From: Sphingomonas sp. 35-24ZXX
GTDB lineage: Bacteria; Pseudomonadota; Alphaproteobacteria; Sphingomonadales; Sphingomonadaceae
NCBI RefSeq assembly: GCF_000786215.1
Contig: NZ_JROG01000007.1
Span: 186,001 to 250,000, forward strand
Reading direction: 5' to 3'
DNA length: 64,000 bases
The position numbers and the translations under genes are program-made. Positions within the stretch are counted from its first letter, which is position 1; every line of letters begins with the position of its first letter. This document shows positions 26,224 through 34,015 of the stretch, piece after piece. The notes under the pieces are model-generated. The model was not told the DNA's origin. It searched no databases and saw only the letters and a list, made by a program, of their open reading frames with translations.

Positions 26224-27933
26224 ATGTTTCTGACCCCAGCAGAGCGGATTGCGGACCACATGGCGCGCGGCTGGTGGGAAGGGATCAGCGTCGATGCGAT
26301 GCTGCGCCGCGCGGTCAGCGAATGCGGCGACGCGCTGGCGATCGTCGATCCGATGAACCGCGAAACACTCGATGGCTGCGCGCCGGAGCGGCTGAGCTGG
26401 CTTGAACTCGATGCGCGGGTCAATGCGATGGCCGCCGCCCTGATCGGGCTGGGGCTCGCCAGGGACGATGTCGTTTGCGCGCAACTGCCCAACACGGTGG
26501 ATGCGGTGATCCTGTTTCTTGCTGCCGCCCGGCTGGGGCTGATCGTCAGCCCGGTGGTGATGCAGTATCGCGAGCACGAGCTGGCCCATATCCTGTCGCT
26601 CACCGATGCCCGGGCGTTCGTCACCGTGCCCACGTTCCACGGCCATGATCATTGCGCGATGGCGGCAGGTCTGGCCGAGGTGCGCCCAGGCATGCAGGTG
26701 CTGACCATGGGCCCGGCGGCCCACGGCACCGATCTCAAGGCGCTCGCCGCCGCTGCAGACCCCGCGCCGGTGACGGAATGGTGCGCCGCAAACCCCGTCG
26801 ATGGCGGCGAGGTGCTGACCATCTGCTGGACATCGGGCACCGAAGCGCGGCCCAAGGGCGTGCCGCGCGATCACAACCACTGGGTGCTCAACGCCAAGGT
26901 GATCGTCTGGGGAACCGGCATGGTGGCGGGCGATGTGCTGCTCAACCCCTTCCCCTTGGTCAACATCGCCTCGATCGGCGGGCTGGTGCTGCCCTGGCTG
27001 GAGGTGCGCGGCACGTTGGTGCTGCACCACCCGTTCGACTTGAGCGTCTTCCTCAAGCAGATCGAAGCCGAGCGCGTCACCTATACGATCGCGCCGCCCG
27101 CCGTGCTCACCGCTTTGCTCAAGCAGCCGCAGATTGCCGCCTCGGTGGACCTGTCGTCGCTGCGCGCGATCGGCAGCGGTTCTGCGCCGCTCACCCCCTG
27201 GCTGATCGAGGGCTGGGCGCAAGCGCACGGCATCGAGATCTGCAACATCTTCGGATCGAACGAGGGCATGGCGCTGATGTCGTCCCCCGGTGACATTCCC
27301 GACCGCGCCGAGCGCGCGCATTATTTCCCCCGCTTCGGCGCCGAGGGTGTCGAATGGTCCAACCCGGTCTCGGGCGTGATGCGCACCCGGCTGGTCGATC
27401 CGGCGAGCGGCGCGGTGATCACCGAACCTGGCCAGCCGGGCGAGATGCATATCGCGGGCGGCAACGTGATGTCGGGCTATTGGCGTTCACCCGAGCTCAC
27501 CGCAGCCGCCTTCGACGGCGACTGGTTCCGCACCGGCGACCTGTTCGAGATCGCAGGCGAAGGACCGCTGGCGCGCTTCTACCGCTTTGTCGGGCGATCG
27601 AAGGAGATCATCGTGCGCGGCGGGGTGAACATTTCGCCGGCCGAGATCGACGAACTGCTGGTCACCCTGCCGGGCGTGCGCGAGGCGGCCACGGTCGGGA
27701 TTCCCGACGCCGATCTGGGCGAACGGATTGCCGTTGCGGTCGTCATCGACGACGGCACGAGCCCGCCCGATATCGCCGGCATCGGCGCGCATCTGGCGGC
27801 GGCAGGCGTGGCGGTGTTCAAGCGCCCCGAACGGCTGGTCGTCCTGCCCGCGCTGCCGCGCAACGCGATGAACAAGGTGGTCCGCGCCGATCTGCGCGAG
27901 GCGGTGCTGGCAGCGATGAACGGCGCGGCTTAG
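26224..27933 (+). CDS. Acyl-CoA synthetase (AMP-forming)
   Basis: 569 residues. P-loop ICWTSGTEARPKGVPRDH near residue 200, IFGSNEG near 345, and the hinge FVGRSKEIIVRGGVNISPAE near 460, typical of medium-chain or cyclohexanecarboxylate-CoA-type ligases. Reaction: carboxylate plus ATP plus CoA to acyl-CoA, AMP and pyrophosphate. AGGAGAG precedes the ATG at 26224. Its stop overlaps the stop of the convergent carotenoid-oxygenase gene by four bases. Together with the divergent thiolase operon it would activate and shorten an acid side chain or ring-opened product. Confidence 0.87.
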   Translation: MFLTPAERIADHMARGWWEGISVDAMLRRAVSECGDALAIVDPMNRETLDGCAPERLSWLELDARVNAMAAALIGLGLARDDVVCAQLPNTVDAVILFLAAARLGLIVSPVVMQYREHELAHILSLTDARAFVTVPTFHGHDHCAMAAGLAEVRPGMQVLTMGPAAHGTDLKALAAAADPAPVTEWCAANPVDGGEVLTICWTSGTEARPKGVPRDHNHWVLNAKVIVWGTGMVAGDVLLNPFPLVNIASIGGLVLPWLEVRGTLVLHHPFDLSVFLKQIEAERVTYTIAPPAVLTALLKQPQIAASVDLSSLRAIGSGSAPLTPWLIEGWAQAHGIEICNIFGSNEGMALMSSPGDIPDRAERAHYFPRFGAEGVEWSNPVSGVMRTRLVDPASGAVITEPGQPGEMHIAGGNVMSGYWRSPELTAAAFDGDWFRTGDLFEIAGEGPLARFYRFVGRSKEIIVRGGVNISPAEIDELLVTLPGVREAATVGIPDADLGERIAVAVVIDDGTSPPDIAGIGAHLAAAGVAVFKRPERLVVLPALPRNAMNKVVRADLREAVLAAMNGAA

Positions 27934-29432
27934 GCCGCGACCGCCATGGCCCGCTCGCGCCGCGCGGCCTTGTCGCGCTCCAGCACATCACGCTCGACCC
28001 AGTGCGAATGGGTGCCGCTGCTGATCTTGTGCGGCAGCGCGATGCGGCAGACGGGGCCGTCGGCAAAACGCTTGCAATCGATGATGATGCACTCGGACGT
28101 GCCCTGGTTCTCGTCGATCACGAAGCTCACCAGATAGCCGTCATCCTCGTCCTCGGCCCCGACGCGCGGCGCGAACGGTGCTTCGGAGGCATAGCGGCCT
28201 TCCGGCAGCGTGATCGTGGTGGATGTGCCCGTGTGCAGGTCGTGCTTGACGAAGCCGTTGAACAGGAACCAGCCCGGCCGGGTCGTGGTCGAATAGGCAT
28301 AGCGATAGGGCTGCGCCAGATAGCGCTGGTTGATCATGCCGAACTCGACCAGCTGATCGCCCAGCGATTGTTCGCGCGTCTTGCCGGTGCGCAGATTGAA
28401 CCGCCAGCGGTGCAGCGTGGGCTTGAAGCTGTTCTCGTCGATATGCGCCATCATCGCGCCATGCCCGCCCTCATGCTCGAGCGGATCGGGCGTGGGGTTG
28501 TTCTGGAAATAGCCGTCGAGCACAACCTCCTCGCCTTCTTCCCAGGCGTTGAGCCAGTGCAGCACATAGGTCGGCGCGGCATCGAACCAGCGGATGTCGG
28601 ACGGATCATGGCGGTTCACCAGGGCAAAGCGCGAGGGCAGATCGTGCATCCGCACCGCGTGGATGTTGCGCTCGAGCAGCTGCTCATCCCAGAACACGGG
28701 AAAATCGTTGAGGATCGCCCAGTTCTCGCTGAACGCCATGTCGTGCGGCAGGCGCGGCCCCGGCAGCGGCACCGGCGCATAAGTCGTCAGCCGGCCTTCG
28801 GGGTCGACCACGCCGTAATGCATGAACGGCGCATGCTTGGAATAGTTGAAGAACAAGAGCTCGCCGGTGCGGTCATCGACCTTGGGGTGCGCGGAAATGC
28901 CGTCGATCGGCACCCAGGGTGCAGGACCCATCGGCTCGAGCGTTTCGGGGTCCATCACATAGCCCTCGCCGCACTGGTAGAAGGTGGCGATCGCCTGGCC
29001 GGCATGGACGATGATGTCGGTGGAGGCACTGTCCTTCAGACTGCCGTGCGCGCCGAAGCCGGGACGACGCGAGAGGCTCGGCCTGTCCTGCAGCCCGCCC
29101 CACAGCGACCCGCCCGCCTCCTGCTCGGCCTGAAAGCAACGCGAACGGACGAAGCGGTTGCGGTAATGCGCCGTGCCGCGGCGGAAATCGATCTGGTGGA
29201 TCATGCCGTCGCCATCGAACGGGTGATAGCGGCCTAGCGGCTGGTGCACCTGGTTTTCGGTGTTGCGCAGGTAAATGCCGTCAAGGTCCTCAGGGATCGC
29301 GCCTTCGATCACATCCAGATCGAAGGCGTTGACCTCCTCGTACTGCGGGGTCCACGGCCCGGTGAGATACGGATGGTTGCTCGGCTGCAACGTGGAACGG
29401 ATCGCAGGCAACCGTTCGATCCTCATGGCCAT
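27930..29432 (-). CDS. Carotenoid cleavage oxygenase family protein
   Basis: 500 residues. A seven-bladed propeller enzyme with non-heme iron held by four histidines, here in GISAHPK, KHAPFMHYG, LPHDMAF and THSHWV. The N-terminal block NHPYLTGPWTPQYEE and IYLRNTENQVHQ fit the family. Members cleave the central double bond of carotenoids, apocarotenoids or, in sphingomonads, lignostilbenes to aldehydes. Residues for stilbene specificity cannot be placed here, so either is possible; the lignin context favours looking at stilbenes. Two adjacent starts (29432 and 29426) each have a GAGG site; I chose the longer. Divergent from an exported NTF2-like gene. Confidence 0.88.
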   Translation of the reverse strand: MAMRIERLPAIRSTLQPSNHPYLTGPWTPQYEEVNAFDLDVIEGAIPEDLDGIYLRNTENQVHQPLGRYHPFDGDGMIHQIDFRRGTAHYRNRFVRSRCFQAEQEAGGSLWGGLQDRPSLSRRPGFGAHGSLKDSASTDIIVHAGQAIATFYQCGEGYVMDPETLEPMGPAPWVPIDGISAHPKVDDRTGELLFFNYSKHAPFMHYGVVDPEGRLTTYAPVPLPGPRLPHDMAFSENWAILNDFPVFWDEQLLERNIHAVRMHDLPSRFALVNRHDPSDIRWFDAAPTYVLHWLNAWEEGEEVVLDGYFQNNPTPDPLEHEGGHGAMMAHIDENSFKPTLHRWRFNLRTGKTREQSLGDQLVEFGMINQRYLAQPYRYAYSTTTRPGWFLFNGFVKHDLHTGTSTTITLPEGRYASEAPFAPRVGAEDEDDGYLVSFVIDENQGTSECIIIDCKRFADGPVCRIALPHKISSGTHSHWVERDVLERDKAARRERAMAVAA

Positions 29433-29457
29433 AACCTCATCCTCTGGCTTTTCAGTC

Positions 29458-29506
29458 CTATCCCGTCCGGATAGCAGAATGGTCTGGTTACGCAAGTGTG
29501 TTTGCG
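29458..29506. promoter_or_regulatory. Two inverted repeats between divergent genes
   Basis: CTATCC-N5-GGATAG at 29458-29474 and CGCAA-N6-TTGCG at 29491-29506 lie in the 133-base gap between the carotenoid-oxygenase gene and the NTF2-like gene. Either could be a repressor or activator site; the regulator is not identified. Confidence 0.35.
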
Positions 29507-29565
29507 GTACAGCGATGCGGCAGGCCGGACGCACCGGCCGCATAACCAAAACCAAGGAGGATGCC

Positions 29566-30099
29566 ATGACCCAATTCCGTACCGCTGCATGGGCGTTTGC
29601 CGCCCTGTCGCTGGCCGCAGGCGCATTGCTGCCCGGCACGGCCTGGGCGAAGGATGACGTGGCAGCCGATTCCGCAGCCAAGGAGAGCGCAATGACCGAC
29701 CCCAAGATTGCTGTCGTCGAGAAGATGATCGACGCCTGGAACCGCCGCGACTGGAAGATGGTGGGCGATCTGTTCGCCGAGGACGGCGTGCTGCATTCGA
29801 TGATGATCGAACCGGTCAACGGCCGCCCCGCGATTGCCGAGCGGATCAACGCGCTGGGCGCAGGCATCGAGAGCATCACGCTGCACATCCATAACATCGG
29901 CCGCATCGGCGATGTCGTGGTGATCGAGCGCACCGACGAGTTCGTCTACAAGGGCCACAAGGGCAAGGTGCCGGTGGTCGGCATCCTCGAGGTCGAGGGC
30001 GATCACGTGAAGGTCTGGCGCGAATATTACGACCGTGCCGAGCTGCTGCGCGAGATGGGCATCCAGGAAGAATTCCATACGCCCGCCGCAGCCCATTGA
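29566..30099 (+). CDS. Exported NTF2/limonene-epoxide-hydrolase-like protein
   Basis: 177 residues from the ATG at 29566, preceded by AAGGAGG at optimal spacing. Residues 1-28 are a Sec signal peptide (WAFAALSLAAGALLPGTAWA), which is unusual for this fold and places the protein in the periplasm. The mature part is a limonene-1,2-epoxide-hydrolase-like NTF2 domain (MIDAWNRRDWKMVGDLFAEDG; VEGDHVKVWREYYDRAEL). It could hydrate an epoxide or bind a hydrophobic ligand. It is divergent from the carotenoid-oxygenase gene and is followed by a hairpin. Confidence 0.8.
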   Translation: MTQFRTAAWAFAALSLAAGALLPGTAWAKDDVAADSAAKESAMTDPKIAVVEKMIDAWNRRDWKMVGDLFAEDGVLHSMMIEPVNGRPAIAERINALGAGIESITLHIHNIGRIGDVVVIERTDEFVYKGHKGKVPVVGILEVEGDHVKVWREYYDRAELLREMGIQEEFHTPAAAH

Positions 30100-30109
30100 G
30101 GCAAAAGCC

Positions 30110-30146
30110 GCGCCGGAGCGAAAGGCTCGACGAAGCGCTCCGGCGC
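30110..30146 (+). terminator. Hairpin between NTF2-like and HxlR genes
   Basis: A perfect 11-bp stem (GCGCCGGAGCG with CGCTCCGGCGC) around a 15-base loop, followed by GCTTATT rather than a clean T run. It is a likely but weak intrinsic terminator. Confidence 0.45.
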
Positions 30147-30162
30147 GCTTATTGTCCGTCCC

Positions 30163-31128
30163 GTGACTGTTGAACCGCAATTAATCCGTACCTGCTCGAT
30201 CTGGCGCGCATTGGAAGTGGTGGGCGATGCGCCCACGGTGCTGGTGATCGAGGCAATCTGGCTGGGCACCCGCCGCTTCGATGCGCTGCGCAAGCGCACC
30301 GGGCTTCTCAAGGCGTTGCTGAGCGATCGGCTCAAGCGTCTGATCGCCAATGGCATGATCGAGAAGTGCCCGAGCAGCGACGGCGGCAACCGCCACGAAT
30401 ATGTGCTCACCCAAAAGGGGCGCGATCTCTACTGGACCTCGCTAATGCTGCTGCGCTGGGAACAGCGCTGGGGCCTGGGCCGCAACAAGATCAAGGTCGA
30501 GCTGACCCATCAGACCTGCGGCCACACCTTCGAGCCCGAACCGGCGTGCCGCGCGTGCAACCAGACGATCGACGCGACACAGGTGGAGTGGGAGCCCGGC
30601 CCCGGCGTCGGCATGATGGAGCCGGTCTATTCGCGCCGCCGCCAGCAGCGCGAGACGACGCAGGATGCGACATCCTTGTTCGACGAGGCCGCGCGCATCA
30701 TCGGCGACCGCTGGGCCAGCCTGATCATGCGGTCGATCTTCACCAACATCAACCGCTTCGACGATATCCGCCGTGACACCGCCATCGCCACCAACATCCT
30801 GGCAGAACGGCTCGCCTGGCTGACCTCGATCGGGGTGATCCGCCAGCAGCAATATGTCGAGAGCCCGCCGCGCTTCGAATACCGCCTGCGCCGCAAGGGG
30901 GTGGATTATTACCCCGCGCTGCTGATGCTGATGATGTGGGGCGACAAATATTTCTGCTCGCCCGACGGCCCGCCGGTGTTGCTGACGCACCGCGATTGTG
31001 GTCATCGGCTCGAACCGCAGGTGGTGTGCTCGCACTGCCGCGAACCGATCGAGGCGCATCAGGTGGACTTCCGCATCGTCGAGATCGCCGAAAGAGAGGC
31101 CCCGCGGCACGATGCCATTCCCGCCTGA
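30163..31128 (+). CDS. Tandem HxlR-type transcriptional regulator
   Basis: 321 residues, about twice a normal HxlR protein. Two winged-helix HxlR domains (about residues 10-105 and 170-255) are each followed by a cysteine motif: Cys119, Cys129, Cys132 (CGH...CRAC) and Cys269, Cys279, Cys282 (CGH...CSHC). The two triads are exactly 150 residues apart, so the protein is an internal duplication. HxlR regulators normally dimerise; this one could bind DNA as a built-in pseudo-dimer. The GTG start has no clear ribosome binding site. It is the only regulator between 18 and 36 kb and so the best candidate to read the shared motif there. Confidence 0.88.
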   Translation: MTVEPQLIRTCSIWRALEVVGDAPTVLVIEAIWLGTRRFDALRKRTGLLKALLSDRLKRLIANGMIEKCPSSDGGNRHEYVLTQKGRDLYWTSLMLLRWEQRWGLGRNKIKVELTHQTCGHTFEPEPACRACNQTIDATQVEWEPGPGVGMMEPVYSRRRQQRETTQDATSLFDEAARIIGDRWASLIMRSIFTNINRFDDIRRDTAIATNILAERLAWLTSIGVIRQQQYVESPPRFEYRLRRKGVDYYPALLMLMMWGDKYFCSPDGPPVLLTHRDCGHRLEPQVVCSHCREPIEAHQVDFRIVEIAEREAPRHDAIPA

Positions 31129-31154
31129 TCGCCATCGCCGAACCCGGCGATTTT

Positions 31155-31174
31155 AAGCTTTCATTATCATACCA
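31155..31174 (+). promoter_or_regulatory. Shared operator-like motif, copy 3
   Basis: AAGCTTTCATTATCATACCA, 38 bases before the SDR start and 27 bases after the HxlR gene. It matches copies at 18682-18701 and 26181-26199. Confidence 0.45.
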
Positions 31175-31211
31175 AACTGGCTAGCCTTTCCCCATCGGGA
31201 GAGAACAGGCC

Positions 31212-32105
31212 ATGGTTTCCAGCGTCGAACGCGCGGTCATCGTCACAGGTGCGGGCAAGGGCCTGGGCGCAGCTTTTGCGCAGGCACTTGCCGCTGACGG
31301 CGCTGCGGTGCTGGTCAACAACCGGCTGCGCGATGGCCAGCCCGACAGCGCAAAAGCCATTGCCGAGGCAATTTGTGCCCGTGGCGGCGTGGCGATCGCC
31401 AACCATCAGGATGTGGCAGCCCAAGGCGCAGCAGAGGCTCTCGTGCAGGCAGCGCTCGGCGCCTTCGGGCGGATCGACGCGGTGGTGTTCAATGCGGGCA
31501 TCATGGGCCCGGCTGCCAAGCTGCCCGATATGGACATGGCTGCGCTGCACGATGTGCTGAACACCAATTTCTTCGCCCAGGCCGCGCTGGCGCAAGCCGC
31601 CCTGCCCCACTTGCTGCAAAGCCCCGCTGGGCGGATGGTGTTCATATCCTCTTCCGCCGGGCTGCATGGCGTGCGCGGGCGCATCCCTTATGCAGCATCC
31701 AAGGGTGCGCTCAATGCCATGGCGTTGACGCTGGCCGATGAATTGAAGCGGACCCAAGTGCGCGTGAACGTGCTGTGCCCCTATGCCGCCACCCCGATGA
31801 CCGCGCAGGATGGCGTGGCCGACGACCCCAGGCTTGCGCCCGACCATGCGGCGGGGATGGCGGCCTATCTTGCCAGCGCAGCGTGCACCCTCAACGGCCA
31901 GATCTTTCTCGCGGGCGGCCGCCGCTATCGGCGCGCACGCACCATCGAAGGCCGCGGCGCGCTTGCCGCCGATAACAGCAGCAGCTGGGTCGAAGCCAAC
32001 ATCGCCGCCATCGCCGCGATGGACGACACCCGCGAATTTACCGGCGCAGAGGCGGCCTTTGCCGACCTCTATGCCAGCATGGAACACCCAGAAACCGGAG
32101 AATGA
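31212..32105 (+). CDS. SDR-family oxidoreductase (first of the SDR/NTF2 operon)
   Basis: 297 residues. Short-chain dehydrogenase with the nucleotide loop VTGAGKGLGAAFAQAL, VFNAGIM and the active-site YAASKGALN with catalytic Tyr and Lys. The C-terminal 60 residues extend past a classical SDR and include a variable tail. It should oxidise or reduce an alcohol/ketone with NAD(P). GGGAGAG stands before the ATG. It heads a four-gene SDR-NTF2-SDR-NTF2 operon with overlapping or near-touching genes, preceded by motif copy 3. Confidence 0.87.
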   Translation: MVSSVERAVIVTGAGKGLGAAFAQALAADGAAVLVNNRLRDGQPDSAKAIAEAICARGGVAIANHQDVAAQGAAEALVQAALGAFGRIDAVVFNAGIMGPAAKLPDMDMAALHDVLNTNFFAQAALAQAALPHLLQSPAGRMVFISSSAGLHGVRGRIPYAASKGALNAMALTLADELKRTQVRVNVLCPYAATPMTAQDGVADDPRLAPDHAAGMAAYLASAACTLNGQIFLAGGRRYRRARTIEGRGALAADNSSSWVEANIAAIAAMDDTREFTGAEAAFADLYASMEHPETGE

Positions 32106-32107
32106 GG

Positions 32108-32662
32108 ATGCGACTGACCGTGGAACAACTGCTCGACAGGCAGGAAATAGAGGACATATTGATCGGCTATGCGCGCGGCGCCGACCGCGCCGATGTCGAT
32201 CTGATCCATGCCGCCTACCATCCTGACGCCATCGAGGATCATGGCGGCGTCTATGTCGGGCCCGCGGCGGATTATGTCGCGCTGATGGCCAAGATCCTGC
32301 CCACCGCGCCGCTGATGTCGCACATCTGCACCAACATCTCCGTCGAGTTCGTCGAGGACGATCTGGCCGTGACCGAATGCTATTTCCTCACCTTCTCGCG
32401 CCGCCTGGCCGACAATGGATCGTTCGACAGCCTGACCATGGCCCGCTGCGTCGACCGGTTCGAGCGGCGCGAAGGCGCATGGAAGATCGCGCACCGCAGG
32501 CTCGCCTGGGAATGGAACCACGAAATGCCGATCAACGAGACCTGGGGCCGCGGCATGATCATCCCCGACATGGGCAAGGCGGTGCGCGGCGCGAAAAAGC
32601 CCGACGACATTCTCTATGGCGCCTGGGCGCGCGAGCGCAGCAAGGTGGAGGCCGCAGCATGA
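32108..32662 (+). CDS. SnoaL-like (NTF2-fold) protein, paralogue A
   Basis: 184 residues. Recognised as SnoaL_4-type NTF2 fold: LDRQEIEDILIGYARGADRAD at the N-terminus, YHPDAIEDHGG, and VDRFERREGAWKIAHRRL near the end. It is clearly a paralogue of the protein at 33413-33940, which shares the same block order and many residues. Such proteins are isomerases, dehydratases or hydrolases, or lack activity. The start at 32108 was preferred to 32102 because the GGAG site is better spaced. The next gene overlaps by four bases. Confidence 0.8.
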   Translation: MRLTVEQLLDRQEIEDILIGYARGADRADVDLIHAAYHPDAIEDHGGVYVGPAADYVALMAKILPTAPLMSHICTNISVEFVEDDLAVTECYFLTFSRRLADNGSFDSLTMARCVDRFERREGAWKIAHRRLAWEWNHEMPINETWGRGMIIPDMGKAVRGAKKPDDILYGAWARERSKVEAAA

Positions 32663-33411
32663 AGATCGAGGGATGCACCGCCATCGTCACCGGTTCCAAC
32701 CGCGGCATCGGCTTTGGTTTCATTGAGGAACTGCTCGATCAGGGCGCAGCGCGGGTCTATCTGGCTGCTCGCAAGCTGGCGGACGCTGAGGCCGCCGCTG
32801 CGCAGACCGGCGATGCCCGCGTCGTGCCGATCCAGCTCGACGTCACCAAGCATGACGAGGTCGCAGCAGCCGCTGAGCGCTGCACCGATGTCGATCTGCT
32901 GGTCAACAACGCTGGTGCCTTCCACCGCCAGACCCTGCTCGAAGCGCCGGACATCAGCTTCGCGCGCGACGAGATCGAGACCAATTATCTCGGCATGCTG
33001 GCCATGGTCCGCGCGTTTGCACCGATCCTCAAGGCAAACGGCGGCGGCGCCATCGTCAACGTGCTGTCGGCGGGCGGCATCTGCGCGGTGCCCAACATGG
33101 GCGGCTACAGCCCCAGCAAGTTTGCCGCGCGCGCCGCAAGCGACTGCCTGCGCGCCGAGCTGGAACCGCAGGGCACGCATGTCGCCGCGCTGATCGTCGG
33201 GTCGGTCGACACCCGGATGGCCGAGCATGTCACCTGGCAGGCCAAATCGTCCCCGCGCGATATCGGCAAGGCCGGGCTGATGGCCGCTGCCCGCCGCATC
33301 GACGAGCACGATACCGATCCGCATGCCGAATCGGTCCGCGCCTTCCTGGCGCGCGATCCGCACACGCTCAAACGGTCGATGGCCAAGGCCCTGCACGACG
33401 GGAGGCGCTGA
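32659..33411 (+). CDS. SDR-family oxidoreductase (second of the operon)
   Basis: 250 residues, a classical SDR: VTGSNRGIGFGF nucleotide loop, LLVNNAGAF, and the active-site block GGYSPSKFAARA with Tyr and Lys. It begins MKIEGCTAIVTG, overlapping the previous gene by ATGA, and is followed after one base by the second SnoaL-like gene. It probably acts on the same substrate series as the first SDR, but the two SDRs are not close copies of each other. Confidence 0.87.
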   Translation: MKIEGCTAIVTGSNRGIGFGFIEELLDQGAARVYLAARKLADAEAAAAQTGDARVVPIQLDVTKHDEVAAAAERCTDVDLLVNNAGAFHRQTLLEAPDISFARDEIETNYLGMLAMVRAFAPILKANGGGAIVNVLSAGGICAVPNMGGYSPSKFAARAASDCLRAELEPQGTHVAALIVGSVDTRMAEHVTWQAKSSPRDIGKAGLMAAARRIDEHDTDPHAESVRAFLARDPHTLKRSMAKALHDGRR

Positions 33412-33412
33412 A

Positions 33413-33940
33413 ATGAAATACGCCAACACGCTCGAGACGATGCTCGCCAAGCAGGACATTGCCGATTGCCTCGCGCGCTATGCGCGCGGGGTCGACCGCG
33501 CCGACGGCGAGATGCTGCACAGCTGCTATTTCGATGACAGCATCGAGGAGCATGGCTCGAGCTATTCCGGCCCGGCGCGCGCCTATATCGACGGTGCTAT
33601 CCAGCGGATGCAGGGCGGCGACGTCATGGGCCATTATCTTTGCAACCTGCATGTCGAGTTCGAAAGCGACACGCTCGCTTATGCCGAATGCTATGTGCTG
33701 ACCTTCGCGCGCTTTTCCAAGCAGGGCGAAAAATGGGACACCTTGACCGGCGGACGGATTGTCGACCGGTTCGAGAAGCGCGACGGCGAATGGCGGATCG
33801 CGCACCGCAAGATCACGCTCGACTGGAACCGCGACATGCCGATGGCCGAAGGCTGGTGCCTGGGCCTGTTCAAGCCCGAGGATCCGCGCATGCTGATGGG
33901 CGAAAAGGGCCGAGGCGACCTCAGCTACAACCGCTTCTGA
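33413..33940 (+). CDS. SnoaL-like (NTF2-fold) protein, paralogue B
   Basis: 175 residues. Blocks match paralogue A in order: LAKQDIADCLARYARGVDRAD, YFDDSIEEHGSS, AECYVLTFARF, VDRFEKRDGEWRIAHRKI. GGAGG lies within the end of the preceding SDR gene and gives a good binding site. It closes the operon and is followed 20 bases on by a strong bidirectional terminator. Function undetermined; the aspartate/histidine pair seen in SnoaL-like isomerases (for example Asp-Glu-His in EEHGSS) may be catalytic. Confidence 0.8.
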   Translation: MKYANTLETMLAKQDIADCLARYARGVDRADGEMLHSCYFDDSIEEHGSSYSGPARAYIDGAIQRMQGGDVMGHYLCNLHVEFESDTLAYAECYVLTFARFSKQGEKWDTLTGGRIVDRFEKRDGEWRIAHRKITLDWNRDMPMAEGWCLGLFKPEDPRMLMGEKGRGDLSYNRF

Positions 33941-33959
33941 TCTGACAGAAGCCGTCACG

Positions 33960-33997
33960 AAAAAGGGGCAGCCGGTGCGGACCGGCTGCCCCTTTTT
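33960..33997. terminator. Strong bidirectional terminator
   Basis: A perfect 17-bp stem, AAAAAGGGGCAGCCGGT (33960-33976) and its complement (33981-33997), loop GCGG. With five A residues at one end and five T residues at the other it can stop both the SDR operon and the convergent TonB-receptor gene. Confidence 0.9.
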
Positions 33998-34015
33998 GTT
34001 ACCCGGCAACCCCGG

